From: JBBDXA01 sp040902585
GTDB taxonomy: Bacteria > Planctomycetota > Phycisphaerae > Phycisphaerales > Phycisphaeraceae
Assembly: GCA_040902585.1 (NCBI GenBank)
Contig: JBBDXA010000228.1
Location: forward strand, 1 to 64,000
Reading direction: 5' to 3'
Length of the DNA: 64,000 nucleotides
Numbering within the stretch: the stretch's first letter is position 1; every line of letters begins with the position of its first letter. Positions 33,161 to 42,258 of the stretch are shown here, piece by piece. The translations under genes and the position numbers were made by a program. Under the pieces are notes generated by a model. It ran no database searches. It worked only from the letters and a program-made list of their open reading frames with translations, and was not told where the DNA came from.

Positions 33161-34480
33161 TTACTTCTGCACGCCCTGAATCAGCGCGACCAGCGGCATG
33201 AACAGCGCGACGACGATGAAGCCGACGATACCGCCCAGCACCACGACCATGATCGGTTCCAGCAGCGACACCAGGCTTTCCACCAGCGTGTCCACTTCGT
33301 CGTCGTAGTTGTCCGCGATCTTCAGGAGCATCTTGTCCAGGTCGCCCGTTTCCTCGCCGACGTCGATCATGTTCACCACGATCGAGTCCACCGTCTTGGA
33401 GCGGCGCAGCGGCTCGGCGAAGCTGTCGCCCTGGCGCACCGAGTCGTGGACCGCGTTGAGGGCCCGCTGGTAGACGAAGTTGCCGGTGGTTTCGCGGGTG
33501 ATGTTGATGGCGTCGAGAATCGGAACGCCGGCCCTGACCAGCGTGCCCAGCGTTCGCGTCATGCGGGCCACCGCCGTCTTGCCCAGCAGTTTGCCGAACA
33601 CCGGAATCTTCAGCACGGCCGTGTCGATCGCCAGCCTGCCCGGCTCGCTCTTGCGCACGAGCTTCAGCAGGAAGTACAAAATGAAAGGCAACAGCATGAG
33701 CAGAATGACGCCCGGCAGACCGCTGCCGCCCTCGAGCAATCCGCCGCCCAGCCACTGCGAGAAGTTCATCAGCATCAGCGTCATGCCCGGCAGCTCGGTG
33801 TCGAAGTCTTCGAAGATCTTCGTGAACTTGGGCACGATGAAGATCATGATGCCGGCGACGATCGTGAACGCCACGCCGATGACCACCGCCGGGTAAATCA
33901 TCGCCCCGACGATCTTCCGCTTGAGCTTGGCGGCCTTTTCGAGGAACTCCGACAGACGCTGGAGAATCATGTCCAGCACGCCCGCGATTTCGCCGGCGGC
34001 GATCATCTTCGTGTACAGCTTGTCGAACGCCTTGGGGTGCCGCTGCATCGCATCCGACAGCGTCGAACCGCCCGACACATCCTCCTGCACTTCCTGGAGA
34101 ACATTTTTCAGCAAGCCCTGCTTCTGCTGCTGCTCGAGAATCTGAAGCGAGCGCAGAATCGGAAGGCCCGCGTCCTGCAGCGTCGAGAACTGACGCGTGA
34201 AACCGGTCAGCACCTTCTGACTGATGCCGCCGATCTGGATCGAGATATCCGTCCACTTCCTGGCCTGCTTGGAGCGCCCGCCGGGCTTGGCGCCCTTGCC
34301 GGTCGAACCGCTGGCGGCTTCGGAATCTTTCTTGCTCCGCGCCTTCTGCTCGCGCACCGAAGTGGGGAACAGACCCTGGCTGCGGATGCGGGCGATCGCG
34401 TCCTCGCTGGAGACGGCATTGATCGACCCCTTCTGAGGCTTGCCCGCTTCGTTCAGTGCTTCGAATGTGAAAGTTGGCAT
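33161..34480 (-). CDS. gspF: GspF/PilC inner-membrane platform protein
   Basis: 439 residues. The N-terminus MPTFTFEALNEAGKPQKGSI is the usual start of T2SS F/PilC. Two T2SSF domains are visible: FTRQFSTLQDAGLPILRSLQIL in the first and MTRTLGTLVRAGVPILDAINIT in the second. Membrane helices lie near KIVGAMIYPAVVIGVAFTIV, LPGVILLMLLPFILYFLL and LLEPIMVVVLGGIVGFIVVALF. The Ser/Lys-rich linker at 45-75 is unusually long. It forms the base on which the ATPases act. No Shine-Dalgarno is seen before the ATG; a palindromic heptamer array occupies that space. Confidence 0.93.
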   Translation of the reverse strand: MPTFTFEALNEAGKPQKGSINAVSSEDAIARIRSQGLFPTSVREQKARSKKDSEAASGSTGKGAKPGGRSKQARKWTDISIQIGGISQKVLTGFTRQFSTLQDAGLPILRSLQILEQQQKQGLLKNVLQEVQEDVSGGSTLSDAMQRHPKAFDKLYTKMIAAGEIAGVLDMILQRLSEFLEKAAKLKRKIVGAMIYPAVVIGVAFTIVAGIMIFIVPKFTKIFEDFDTELPGMTLMLMNFSQWLGGGLLEGGSGLPGVILLMLLPFILYFLLKLVRKSEPGRLAIDTAVLKIPVFGKLLGKTAVARMTRTLGTLVRAGVPILDAINITRETTGNFVYQRALNAVHDSVRQGDSFAEPLRRSKTVDSIVVNMIDVGEETGDLDKMLLKIADNYDDEVDTLVESLVSLLEPIMVVVLGGIVGFIVVALFMPLVALIQGVQK

Positions 34481-34489
34481 GGGAGGATC

Positions 34490-34594
34490 CGGGGTTTGGG
34501 GTTCAAGGTTCAGGGTTCAGGGTTCCGCATTCAGGGTTCAGGGTTCGCGTTCCGCAACCAACCCGGAACCCGGAACCCGGAACTCTGAACCTTT
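34490..34594. repeat. Palindromic heptamer array (CAGGGTT then AACCCGG) between gspE and gspF
   Basis: Fifteen heptamers: eight of the CAGGGTT family, two transitional units (CGCGTTC, CGCAACC), three of AACCCGG, then AACTCTG and AACCTTT. The two halves are inverse complements. The array fills the intergenic space completely and stops at the gspE stop codon. Confidence 0.95.
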
Positions 34595-36364
34595 TTATTC
34601 TTCCGCCAGCGTTTCGCGCACCACTTCGTCGATCGTGGTCATACCGTCGAAAATACCCATCAGGCCGGACTGGCGCAGCGTGCGCATGCCGCGCTTCAGG
34701 GCCTCGGCACGCAGCAACTGCGTCGACGCGTTCTGGATGATCAGTTCGCGCAGCTCGTCGTCGAGCACCATGATCTCGAACAGGCCCATGCGGCCCTTGT
34801 AGCCCGAGCCGTTGCAGAAATCGCAGCCGCGACCGCGGTAAATCTGCCGGCCCTGAAGATCTTCAGGCGTCAGCGCAAGCTGCATCAGCTCTTCTTCCGT
34901 GGGGATGTACGCTTCCTTGCAGCGCGGGCAGACCTTACGCACCAGCCGCTGGGCGATGATGCCTTCGAGCGTGGCCGTGATGAGGAACGGCTCCAGCCCC
35001 AGGTCCGCCAGACGGGCGATCGTGGAAGGCGCGTCGTTGGTGTGCAGCGTGGTGAACACCAGGTGACCCGTGAGCGAGGCCTGCACGGCGATCTGCGCGG
35101 TTTCAAGGTCGCGCGTTTCGCCCACGAGCACGATGTCCGGATCGCAGCGGAGGAAGGAACGCAGCGCCTTGGCGAAGGTCAGGCCGACTTCGGTGTTGAC
35201 CTGCACCTGCACGAGACCGTCGATGTCGTACTCGACGGGGTCTTCGACGGTGAGAATCTTGTCTTCGAGGGTGTTCAGTTCGTTGAGGGCGGAGTAGAGC
35301 GTGGTGGTCTTGCCCGAGCCGGTAGGCCCGGTGACGATGACGATGCCGTTGGGCTTCTTGATGAGCTGGCGGGTGACTTCCAGGTCGTCGCGGCGGAGGC
35401 CGACCTTGTCCAGGTCCAGCGCCACGTTGGAACGGTCCAGCACACGCATGACGACCGATTCGCCGAACATGGTCGGGAGCACCGACACACGCAGGTCAAC
35501 CGGGCTGCCGTTGACGGTCAGCTCGATGCGGCCGTCCTGCGGCAGGCGGCGCTCGGCGATGTCGAGATTGCTCATGACCTTGACGCGGCTGACAATGGGC
35601 ATCGCCAGGTGCTTGGGCGGCGGAATCATTTCATAGAGCACGCCGTCGATGCGGTAACGCATCTTGAACTCATCCTCGAACGGCTCAAAGTGAACATCCG
35701 ACGCCTTGTCCTTGATGGCCTGCATCAGCACGAGGTTGAGCAGGCGCTTGACCTTGTTGTCTTCCACCAGGTCAAGCAGTTCGTCCAGGTCGATCGAGTG
35801 GCCTTTGGAGGCATCGATCACGTCGAACTTGTGATCGCTGGCCAGGTCGCCGATGAGCGATTCGAGGGACTCTTCATCGTGGCCGTAATACTGCTTGATG
35901 AGCTTCTCGACCGTCTTGGAGTCGGCGATGACGGGCTTGACGTTGAAGCCCATGAGCAGACGCAGGTCGTCGATGGCGCGGAAGTTGCTCGGATCCTTCA
36001 AGGCGATGGTGAGGGTCTTGGTGTCCTTGTCGAACTGGATGGGGAGGATCTGGTACGCCATGGCCGTTTCAGCGGGGATGGCGTGAATGACATCATCGGG
36101 AATGCGGAGTTCCGCGAGGTTGAGCGAAGCCATGCCCGCCTGGGCGGCGAGGGCACCGTTCACATCCTCCTGCGTGCAGTAACCTAATTCGATAAGAAGC
36201 TGGCCCAGCGGCACCCGCCGCTGCTGCTCCTGGAGCTGAAGCGCCTCTTGAACCTGCTCGCGTGTGACCTTTCCCATCTTGGAAAGCACGCGGCCGATTT
36301 TGCGGCCCTTCAACTCGGACAGGTCCGGTTTCTTTCCTGGATCGTTTGGTTTCGATTCCGCCAT
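34595..36364 (-). CDS. gspE: GspE/PilB secretion ATPase (first copy)
   Basis: 589 residues from the ATG at 36364 (MAESKPND), with AAGGT ahead. An MshE-type N-terminal domain (GRVLSKMGKVTREQVQEALQLQEQQRRVPLGQLLIELGYCTQEDV) precedes the ATPase core: Walker A GPTGSGKTTTLYSAL, Asp box ILTVEDPVEYDIDGLVQVQVN, Walker B DIVLVGETRDLETA and His box LTGHLVFTTLHTND. The zinc tetracysteine is CPRCKEAY with CDFCNGSG. It powers pseudopilus assembly. It is immediately upstream of gspF, as in type II secretion operons. Confidence 0.95.
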   Translation of the reverse strand: MAESKPNDPGKKPDLSELKGRKIGRVLSKMGKVTREQVQEALQLQEQQRRVPLGQLLIELGYCTQEDVNGALAAQAGMASLNLAELRIPDDVIHAIPAETAMAYQILPIQFDKDTKTLTIALKDPSNFRAIDDLRLLMGFNVKPVIADSKTVEKLIKQYYGHDEESLESLIGDLASDHKFDVIDASKGHSIDLDELLDLVEDNKVKRLLNLVLMQAIKDKASDVHFEPFEDEFKMRYRIDGVLYEMIPPPKHLAMPIVSRVKVMSNLDIAERRLPQDGRIELTVNGSPVDLRVSVLPTMFGESVVMRVLDRSNVALDLDKVGLRRDDLEVTRQLIKKPNGIVIVTGPTGSGKTTTLYSALNELNTLEDKILTVEDPVEYDIDGLVQVQVNTEVGLTFAKALRSFLRCDPDIVLVGETRDLETAQIAVQASLTGHLVFTTLHTNDAPSTIARLADLGLEPFLITATLEGIIAQRLVRKVCPRCKEAYIPTEEELMQLALTPEDLQGRQIYRGRGCDFCNGSGYKGRMGLFEIMVLDDELRELIIQNASTQLLRAEALKRGMRTLRQSGLMGIFDGMTTIDEVVRETLAEE

Positions 36365-36674
36365 GTCTGACCTTCCGTGTCCCAAGCCACTTTTCGAAGC
36401 CTCAAAATCGCACGCCATCCAACCAGAACCCACGTGTCTAAACTGACTGGGTATTATTCGTGGGTGAATCAGAATAAAAAGTATGGAATGAGAGCTGAGC
36501 GGGTGCGGGGTTGAGAGTTTAGGCGGGAAGGTCTAATCTCACTTTCACTACCTTAATCGGTTATCCAAGCGATTGCAACGCCATTATCCTGTAAATATGG
36601 GTTTCGACAGGTGGATTTCGGACCGAAAAGTGCCCGATAAACAGGCATCGCCCGCGCCTTTGGCTGCCCGTTTC
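36365..36674. other. 310-bp gap between pilT and gspE, no gene
   Basis: No coding frame or repeat array is convincing here. The sequence is less GC-rich than its surroundings. A stretch on the minus strand, TGGCGTTGCAATCGC (36569-36583), keeps the GG and GC pair of a sigma-54 -24/-12 promoter at the right 10-base distance but otherwise matches poorly. Confidence 0.6.
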
Positions 36675-37790
36675 TTAAGCGGGAAGCTCGGTTTCCTCGT
36701 AATCCGCACGTTCAAAGTGGCCGCCCGCACGCTTCACGCGGATCGCCATTTCCGTCGGATCCTTCGATTTGTCCACTGCCTCTTCCGCGTCGATGACCTT
36801 GCGGCTGTACAGGTCCCAAAGATGTTCATCCAGGAGCTGCATGCCGTACTTCTTGCCGGTCTGGATGGCTGAGTCGATGCGGAAGGTCTTGCCTTCGCGG
36901 ATGAGGTTGGCGATGGCGGGGGTGATGACAAGGAACTCGTACGCTGCGACCATGCCCTTCTGGTCGATGCGGGGCATGAGCTGCTGCGACACGACCGCCA
37001 TCAGGCCGGTGGAAAGCTGAACGCGAATCTGGTTCTGCTGGGCGACGGGGAAGGCGTCGATGATGCGGTTGATGGTGCCTGCCGCACCCGTGGTATGCAG
37101 CGTGCCGAACACCAGGTGGCCCGTCTCGGCGGCGCGGATGGCGGCTTCGATTGTCTCCAGGTCGCGCATTTCACCGACCATGACCACGTCCGGGTCCATA
37201 CGCAAAGCGCGGCGAAGGGCCTCGGCGAAACTGGGCACATCGTTACCTACTTCGCGCTGGTTCACGATGCTCACGTTGTGATTGAAGTAGTACTCGATCG
37301 GATCTTCGACGGTGATGATGTGGCGGTCCATCGTGTTGTTGATGTAGGCGATCATCGACGCCAGCGTGGTGGTCTTGCCCGAGCCGGTCGGTCCGGTCAC
37401 CAGGAAAAGTCCGCGCGGACGCCGGCACAGGTCGGTGATGATTGACGGCAGGCCGATTTCCTCGAACGTGAGCAGCGTGCTGGGAATCTGACGCAGCACC
37501 AGCGACACATTGGTCTTCTGCTTGAAAATGGCGACACGGAATCGGGCCTGATCGCCGTAGGCGAAACCGAAGTCGGAGCCGCCTTCTTCCTGGAGCTCGG
37601 TCTGCGATCGCTCAGGGGCGATCTGCTTCATCAGGGCGATGGTGTCGGCCGGCTCGAGCACCTTGGTCTTGAGGGGGACCAGTCGGCCTCGCATTCGAAT
37701 GGTCGGCGGCCTGCCGACCACCAGGTGCAGGTCACTGCCCTTCTGTTTGATGACGGTGTCAAGAAGACGATCGATATGAATCTGAGACAT
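36675..37790 (-). CDS. pilT: Twitching motility ATPase PilT
   Basis: 371 residues; GGAG is five bases before the ATG. N-terminal PAS-like part with GSDLHLVVGRPPTIRMRGRL, then Walker A GPTGSGKTTTLASMIAYIN, Asp box ITVEDPIEYYFNH, Walker B DVVMVGEMRDLETIEAAIRAAETGHLVFGTLHTTGA and the AIRNLIRE-type motif as AIANLIREGKT. PilT drives retraction of type IV pili and is not part of classical type II secretion, so its presence suggests that the fibre can be withdrawn. It lies between two assembly ATPase genes. Confidence 0.95.
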   Translation of the reverse strand: MSQIHIDRLLDTVIKQKGSDLHLVVGRPPTIRMRGRLVPLKTKVLEPADTIALMKQIAPERSQTELQEEGGSDFGFAYGDQARFRVAIFKQKTNVSLVLRQIPSTLLTFEEIGLPSIITDLCRRPRGLFLVTGPTGSGKTTTLASMIAYINNTMDRHIITVEDPIEYYFNHNVSIVNQREVGNDVPSFAEALRRALRMDPDVVMVGEMRDLETIEAAIRAAETGHLVFGTLHTTGAAGTINRIIDAFPVAQQNQIRVQLSTGLMAVVSQQLMPRIDQKGMVAAYEFLVITPAIANLIREGKTFRIDSAIQTGKKYGMQLLDEHLWDLYSRKVIDAEEAVDKSKDPTEMAIRVKRAGGHFERADYEETELPA

Positions 37791-37803
37791 ACGGACTCCG
37801 AAG

Positions 37804-37929
37804 GAAGCTATGAGCTGCGAGCCATGAGCTGTGAGCTAAGGGTTTTGGCCGTTGTGCTTAGTGTCTGATACCCATACACACGCTGATCATCCGCGTTGCA
37901 TGCTCAAAGCTCAAAGCTCAAAGCTCACT
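37804..37929. repeat. Inverted heptamer arrays TGAGCTG / GCTCAAA between second pilB and pilT
   Basis: Left array 37804-37838: GAAGCTA, TGAGCTG, CGAGCCA, TGAGCTG, TGAGCTA. Right array 37902-37929: GCTCAAA three times, GCTCACT. They are inverse complements around about 60 bases of non-repeat sequence. The right one overlaps the stop codon of the second PilB gene. Confidence 0.9.
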
Positions 37930-39691
37930 CCGTCGCATCGATATCCACCACGCCTTCGACCTGCGCGATTCCGGAGATTTCCTCCAGCGTCGTGAAACCG
38001 TCCAGCGCCTTGAGCTTTCCATCGCCCAGCAGATTGCGCATGCCCGCGGCCTTCGCAGCCGCACGGATCTGATTCACCGGTGCCCGCTTGAACGCCAGGT
38101 CGCGCAGCTCGCTGTTCATAATCATCAGCTCGTACACGCCGCGACGGCCGCGGAAGCCCTGCCCGCCGCAGGCCTGGCATCCGACCGGGCGGTAGAGCGT
38201 CTTGCCTTCCAGATCGCGCGGCGACATACCGCAGATCTTCATGATGCGGGGATCGGGCGCATCGTCCACTTCCTTGCATTTCTCACACAGAATACGCACC
38301 AGTCGCTGTCCCAGCACCGCCTGAATCGAACTGGCGACGAGGAACGGCTTGATGCCCATGTCGATCAGTCGCGTCAGGGCCGAGGGCGAGTCGTTGGTGT
38401 GCAGCGTGGAGAACACCAGGTGCCCGGTGAGCGCCGCCTGAATCGCGACTTCGCCTACCTCTTTATCGCGGATTTCACCGACCAGCACGATGTTGGGCGC
38501 CTGACGCAGCATGGCGCGCAGAATCCTGGGGAAGGTCAGGCCGATCGAATCGTTCACCTGGCACTGGTTGATGCCTTTGAAGTTGTATTCGACCGGGTCT
38601 TCCGCGGTGATGATCTTGCGGTCAGGACGGTTGAGCACGTCCAGCGCGGTGTAGAGCGTGGTGGTCTTGCCCGAACCGGTCGGCCCGGTCACGAGGAAGA
38701 TGCCGTTGGGCCTGCGAATGATGCTGTTGAAGGTTTCCAGCGTGTCCGGTCGCATACCCAGATTCGCCAGACCGATACGCGCCGACTCGGGCCTGAGAAT
38801 ACGCATGACCACCTGTTCGCCGTGGTAGGACGGGCAGATGGCGACGCGGAAGTCGATCGTTTCGCCGTTGATATTCAGCTTGATACGACCGTCCTGCGGA
38901 ATGCGCTTTTCCTGGATCTTCATCCCCGACATGATCTTCAAACGGGCGATGACCGCGGCCTGCGTGGCCTTGGGAATTTTCTCCTTTTCCACGCAGTTGC
39001 CGTCGATGCGATACCGCAGACGCACGCGATTGGCGAAGGGCTCCACGTGAATATCGCTGGCCCGCGCCAGCACCGCCTCAGCGATGATGTGGTTCACCAG
39101 CTTGATGATCGGTGCCTGCTGGGCGTCCTGAAGAGCCTTGCCTTCACCGTCCTTATCGATGGACATCGTGCCGTCGATGGACAAGCCCTGGATATCGATC
39201 GAACCCTTGCCCATATCGATGGACTGGTCGATCGTTTCGCGGATGGCCTTGTCGGTGCCGCTCAAGTACTGGCTGATGTACTCCTTGATCTTGCCCTTGG
39301 CGCCCAGGGCCGTCTCGATCTTGCAGTTCATGCGGAACGTCAGGTCATCCAGCAGCTCCAGATCCATCGGATCGTGGATGAGCACCTTGAGCGTGCCGTT
39401 GGTCTGGGCAATGGGCAGGACCAGATACTTCTTAACCAGGTCCGGCGGGAGGAGCTTGAGATTGTCCTTGGGGATCGCATCGGGGCGATCCAGGTCAATG
39501 TACTCCATGTTGAATTGCTGACCGAGGGCCTTGGCGATATCGGTCTCGCTGACGTGGCCCATTTCGACGAGCACTTCACCGACGCGCTTGCGGCTGCCCT
39601 TGGCGACCTTCAGCGCCTCGCCGATCTGCGTTTCGTTGACGAGCCCCCACCGTTGCAGGATTTCACCGATTTTGCGGCGAGTCAGAACCAT
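37925..39691 (-). CDS. pilB: PilB/GspE-type assembly ATPase (second copy)
   Basis: 588 residues from the ATG at 39691 (MVLTRRKIG), GAGGT upstream. It has the MshE N-terminal domain (ILQRWGLVNETQIGEALKVA), Walker A GPTGSGKTTTLYTAL, Asp box ITAEDPVEYNFKGINQCQVN, Walker B NIVLVGEIRDKEVGEVAIQAALTGHLVFSTLHTND, and the zinc motif CEKCKEV with CQACGGQG. NQCQVN in the Asp box is typical of PilB. It is the promoter-proximal gene of the cluster, followed by pilT. Two extension ATPases in one operon suggest that both a pseudopilus and a pilus are served. Confidence 0.92.
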   Translation of the reverse strand: MVLTRRKIGEILQRWGLVNETQIGEALKVAKGSRKRVGEVLVEMGHVSETDIAKALGQQFNMEYIDLDRPDAIPKDNLKLLPPDLVKKYLVLPIAQTNGTLKVLIHDPMDLELLDDLTFRMNCKIETALGAKGKIKEYISQYLSGTDKAIRETIDQSIDMGKGSIDIQGLSIDGTMSIDKDGEGKALQDAQQAPIIKLVNHIIAEAVLARASDIHVEPFANRVRLRYRIDGNCVEKEKIPKATQAAVIARLKIMSGMKIQEKRIPQDGRIKLNINGETIDFRVAICPSYHGEQVVMRILRPESARIGLANLGMRPDTLETFNSIIRRPNGIFLVTGPTGSGKTTTLYTALDVLNRPDRKIITAEDPVEYNFKGINQCQVNDSIGLTFPRILRAMLRQAPNIVLVGEIRDKEVGEVAIQAALTGHLVFSTLHTNDSPSALTRLIDMGIKPFLVASSIQAVLGQRLVRILCEKCKEVDDAPDPRIMKICGMSPRDLEGKTLYRPVGCQACGGQGFRGRRGVYELMIMNSELRDLAFKRAPVNQIRAAAKAAGMRNLLGDGKLKALDGFTTLEEISGIAQVEGVVDIDATE

Positions 39692-39928
39692 CCGAACCTC
39701 GTGGGAATGGGGCCGAGCGTGGGAGAAAATCAACGCCCTGTGGGGAGCACTACCTTGCCGCTGTCCGCTGCTGATTGATCCTAATGTGATCCGGCAGCGG
39801 CCCAGCCGCGATCCACCGCTCCGCGACAGATACGTAACTTACCAATCTTAGGCGGGTTCCGTCAAGAAACGCAACGGCGGGAAATGAAATGTGAATCGCA
39901 GGGTGCCAATCGCACGGTGACCATCGCA

Positions 39929-40036
39929 GGGTGCCATGGGCAAGCGCAGTCCGCGGAGCTTGCCCGTGCGGATCACCTGAGTCGCTCGGCACCTCGCACG
40001 GGTAAGCTCCGCGGACTGCGCTTACCCATGGCACCC
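39929..40036. repeat. Inverted-repeat element with near-perfect 42-bp arms
   Basis: Left arm 39929-39970 and right arm 39995-40036 are inverse complements at 40 of 42 positions, around a 24-base spacer. Each arm contains an inner hairpin (GGGCAAGC ... GCTTGCCC) with AGTCCGCG at its tip. It occupies the 387-bp gap 39692-40078, lies just beyond the dsbD stop and could also stop transcription. The rest of the gap (39692-39928) shows no gene. Confidence 0.93.
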
Positions 40037-40078
40037 AAGCGGCCGCCACCCAAGCAGTCCCCAGGGAACGCACACACC

Positions 40079-42073
40079 TCACTCCAGCTTCGCCGCCACC
40101 GCGCGAGCCTTCGCCTCTGCCACCGCCTCAAGAATCTGATCGCCCGTGTAAAACTCGCTGCCGAACACGCGTTCATTGCCCGGCGTGTAGATCGTCAGCC
40201 ACGGAATCGAAATGCTTCCGGTTTCCTTCAACTTCAAATTGCCGGGTCCGTTGTTGCCCGTCAGATCAACCTTCATCGGCACGACGCCCTGCTGATGAAA
40301 CGCCGCCACCACCGCATCCTGATTCAGGACCGATTTCTCCAGAGCCTTGCAGTTGAGGCACCATTCCGCGGTGAACTCCAGCACGATCACGTTGCCCTTC
40401 TTCTGCTCCGCCTCGAATCGCTCAGGCGTGTAGTAGACCCAGTTGATCGGCCCGCGATCCGTCAGGCTCTTCCCGCCCAGCACGCCGCCCACCATGAACA
40501 GGATGCCCAGCGAGGCAATGACCACGCTCGCCACGCCCACGCCTTTGATGCGCACGATGCGCCACGCCAGCCACGCCCCGCTGGCGATGACCATGCCCAT
40601 CACCGGCCACCAGTACAGGAGCGTCGGCGGATCGGGCGGCGTCTGCGTCAGACCCGCGATGCCCACCCCGATGAAGTACAACGCTGCCGCCAGCATGAAC
40701 AGGCCCATGACCTGTTTCAGAAGTTCGTTGCCTGCGCCGCTGCGCGGGATGAAGCTGACCAGCTTCGGAAACGCCGCCAGAACCAAGTAAGGAATCGCCA
40801 TGCCGCCGCCGATCGCGGCGAAGACGATGAGCGTGATGTACGCGGGCTGCGTCGCCGCCCACGCCGCCGCCGAGCCCATGAACGGCGCGGTGCAAGGCGT
40901 CGAAAGGATCGCGGTCATCACGCCGAAGCCGAACGAGCCGAGGAACGAATCGTGCTTCGGATTGATCGCATAAACGAAGTTGGGCAGGCGAATGGAGAAC
41001 AGGCCGCACATGCCGATGGCCATGATGGCGATGACCGCGCCGACGACGAGCGTGAAGACCGGGTATTGAAAGAGTTGATTGGTCGACGTGATGCCGCCTG
41101 ATTCGCCGCGAGCGAGCGCGGAGGTCGCCGCCGCGATCAGAGCGCCCAGCGTCAGCCAGAAGGCAATGACGCCCAGGGACATCGTCGCGCCCAGCGCCAG
41201 CGTCCTGCCGCGGTTGCCCGCTGACTGGCTCAGGCCCATGATTTTCAAAGGGATCACGGGCAGCACGCAGGGCGTCAGGTTCAAGAGAAATCCGCCGACA
41301 CCCGCGACAAAGAGCAGCAGCACCAGGCCGAGCGTGCCGCTGACGTCAATGCTGAATTTCCAGCGGAACAGGGCGAACTCCACCACCTGCGGTGCCTTCT
41401 CCCCCGACCGTATACGCGGCCAGATGGAAGCATCAAACTGACTCAGCGTCGCCTGCTCCAGTTTGCTGACTCCGCCCGGCGGCGCAGCGCCCGGCGCGAT
41501 GATCGTCAGCGTCACTTCATGCTTCTCATCCCGCACCGGTGCCATGCACACTTCGCCCGCATCCGGATTCAGCGGGTCAAGCTTGCCGCACGCCTGGTAC
41601 GTGACCAGCACCGTGATCGTCACCGTGCCCGGCTTCGCATCCTGGGCCACCGTCACCGGCAAAAACGCAACCGCCTTGCCCTTGTAAACGTCATACATCT
41701 CCGGCGCGAGCTTCGAGCCGACATTCGTCTGGCCGACCTTGGGCCACTGAATGAAACCCGTGTGCAGCGTGACCTGTCCGTTGCTCCCACCCACTGTCAC
41801 GCTCGCCTTGATCTGCGTCTTCACCAGACTTTCCGCGTCGCCCAACCCCAAAGGCGGATTCTTGATGTCGTTCGTGTGAATATGCCAGCCCGCGTCATGC
41901 TCGAAGATGATCGCAATCGGCACATCCGATCCCGCTGCCACCTGCTCGCGCTCCGCCACCACCGAGACCTTCACGTAGTCACTCGAAAACTGTGCCGCCG
42001 CCTGCGGCACCGCAACCGCGACGAGTACGACCGCAACCAGGCCCGCCCAACCTGCTGACATTCGTTTCATCAT
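40079..42073 (-). CDS. dsbD: Thiol:disulfide interchange protein DsbD
   Basis: 664 residues with a signal peptide (to about AAA-QFS). The periplasmic alpha domain has its Cys pair in YQACGKLDPLNPDAGEVC. Eight membrane helices follow, with the electron-carrying cysteines in NLTPCVLPVIPLK and STPCTAPFMGS. The C-terminal thioredoxin-like gamma domain has EFTAEWCLNCKALE near residue 573. DsbD moves electrons from cytoplasmic thioredoxin to periplasmic partners that reduce disulfides or serve cytochrome c maturation. GGAG and a TACAAT box (42106-42111) precede the start. Confidence 0.94.
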   Translation of the reverse strand: MMKRMSAGWAGLVAVVLVAVAVPQAAAQFSSDYVKVSVVAEREQVAAGSDVPIAIIFEHDAGWHIHTNDIKNPPLGLGDAESLVKTQIKASVTVGGSNGQVTLHTGFIQWPKVGQTNVGSKLAPEMYDVYKGKAVAFLPVTVAQDAKPGTVTITVLVTYQACGKLDPLNPDAGEVCMAPVRDEKHEVTLTIIAPGAAPPGGVSKLEQATLSQFDASIWPRIRSGEKAPQVVEFALFRWKFSIDVSGTLGLVLLLFVAGVGGFLLNLTPCVLPVIPLKIMGLSQSAGNRGRTLALGATMSLGVIAFWLTLGALIAAATSALARGESGGITSTNQLFQYPVFTLVVGAVIAIMAIGMCGLFSIRLPNFVYAINPKHDSFLGSFGFGVMTAILSTPCTAPFMGSAAAWAATQPAYITLIVFAAIGGGMAIPYLVLAAFPKLVSFIPRSGAGNELLKQVMGLFMLAAALYFIGVGIAGLTQTPPDPPTLLYWWPVMGMVIASGAWLAWRIVRIKGVGVASVVIASLGILFMVGGVLGGKSLTDRGPINWVYYTPERFEAEQKKGNVIVLEFTAEWCLNCKALEKSVLNQDAVVAAFHQQGVVPMKVDLTGNNGPGNLKLKETGSISIPWLTIYTPGNERVFGSEFYTGDQILEAVAEAKARAVAAKLE

Positions 42074-42105
42074 GAGAAATACGCTCCAAATTCGCAGAGC
42101 CCTTC

Positions 42106-42111
42106 ATTGTA
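42106..42111 (-). promoter_or_regulatory. -10 box of dsbD
   Basis: TACAAT on the minus strand, 32 bases before the ATG. The predicted leader of about 26 bases holds GGAG ten bases from the start, so here the same -10 sequence serves a leadered transcript. Confidence 0.45.
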
Positions 42112-42220
42112 CTGGCGATCCACCACACCCGACACCTGCCCCACTATTGCACGCCTGTCCGCACGATTGCCGATAACTCCCCTGATAACTTCGCCCAGGA
42201 CCGGGATATTTCCCCGCCCC

Positions 42221-42255
42221 GACTCAGGACCCAGGACTCAGGACTCAGGCCCCGC
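42221..42255. repeat. Heptamer array GACTCAG directly upstream of fliM
   Basis: GACTCAG, GACCCAG, GACTCAG twice, GCCCCGC: five units in phase, ending three bases before the fliM ATG. No Shine-Dalgarno sequence is present. Confidence 0.9.
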
Positions 42256-42258
42256 CCC

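Noticed and set aside
32412..34256. A 614-codon frame spanning gspF and gspG
   Set aside because: Only its last 221 codons (from 33077) are a real gene. The upstream part is an Arg/Gly-rich out-of-frame reading of gspF that runs through the CTTGGCC array.
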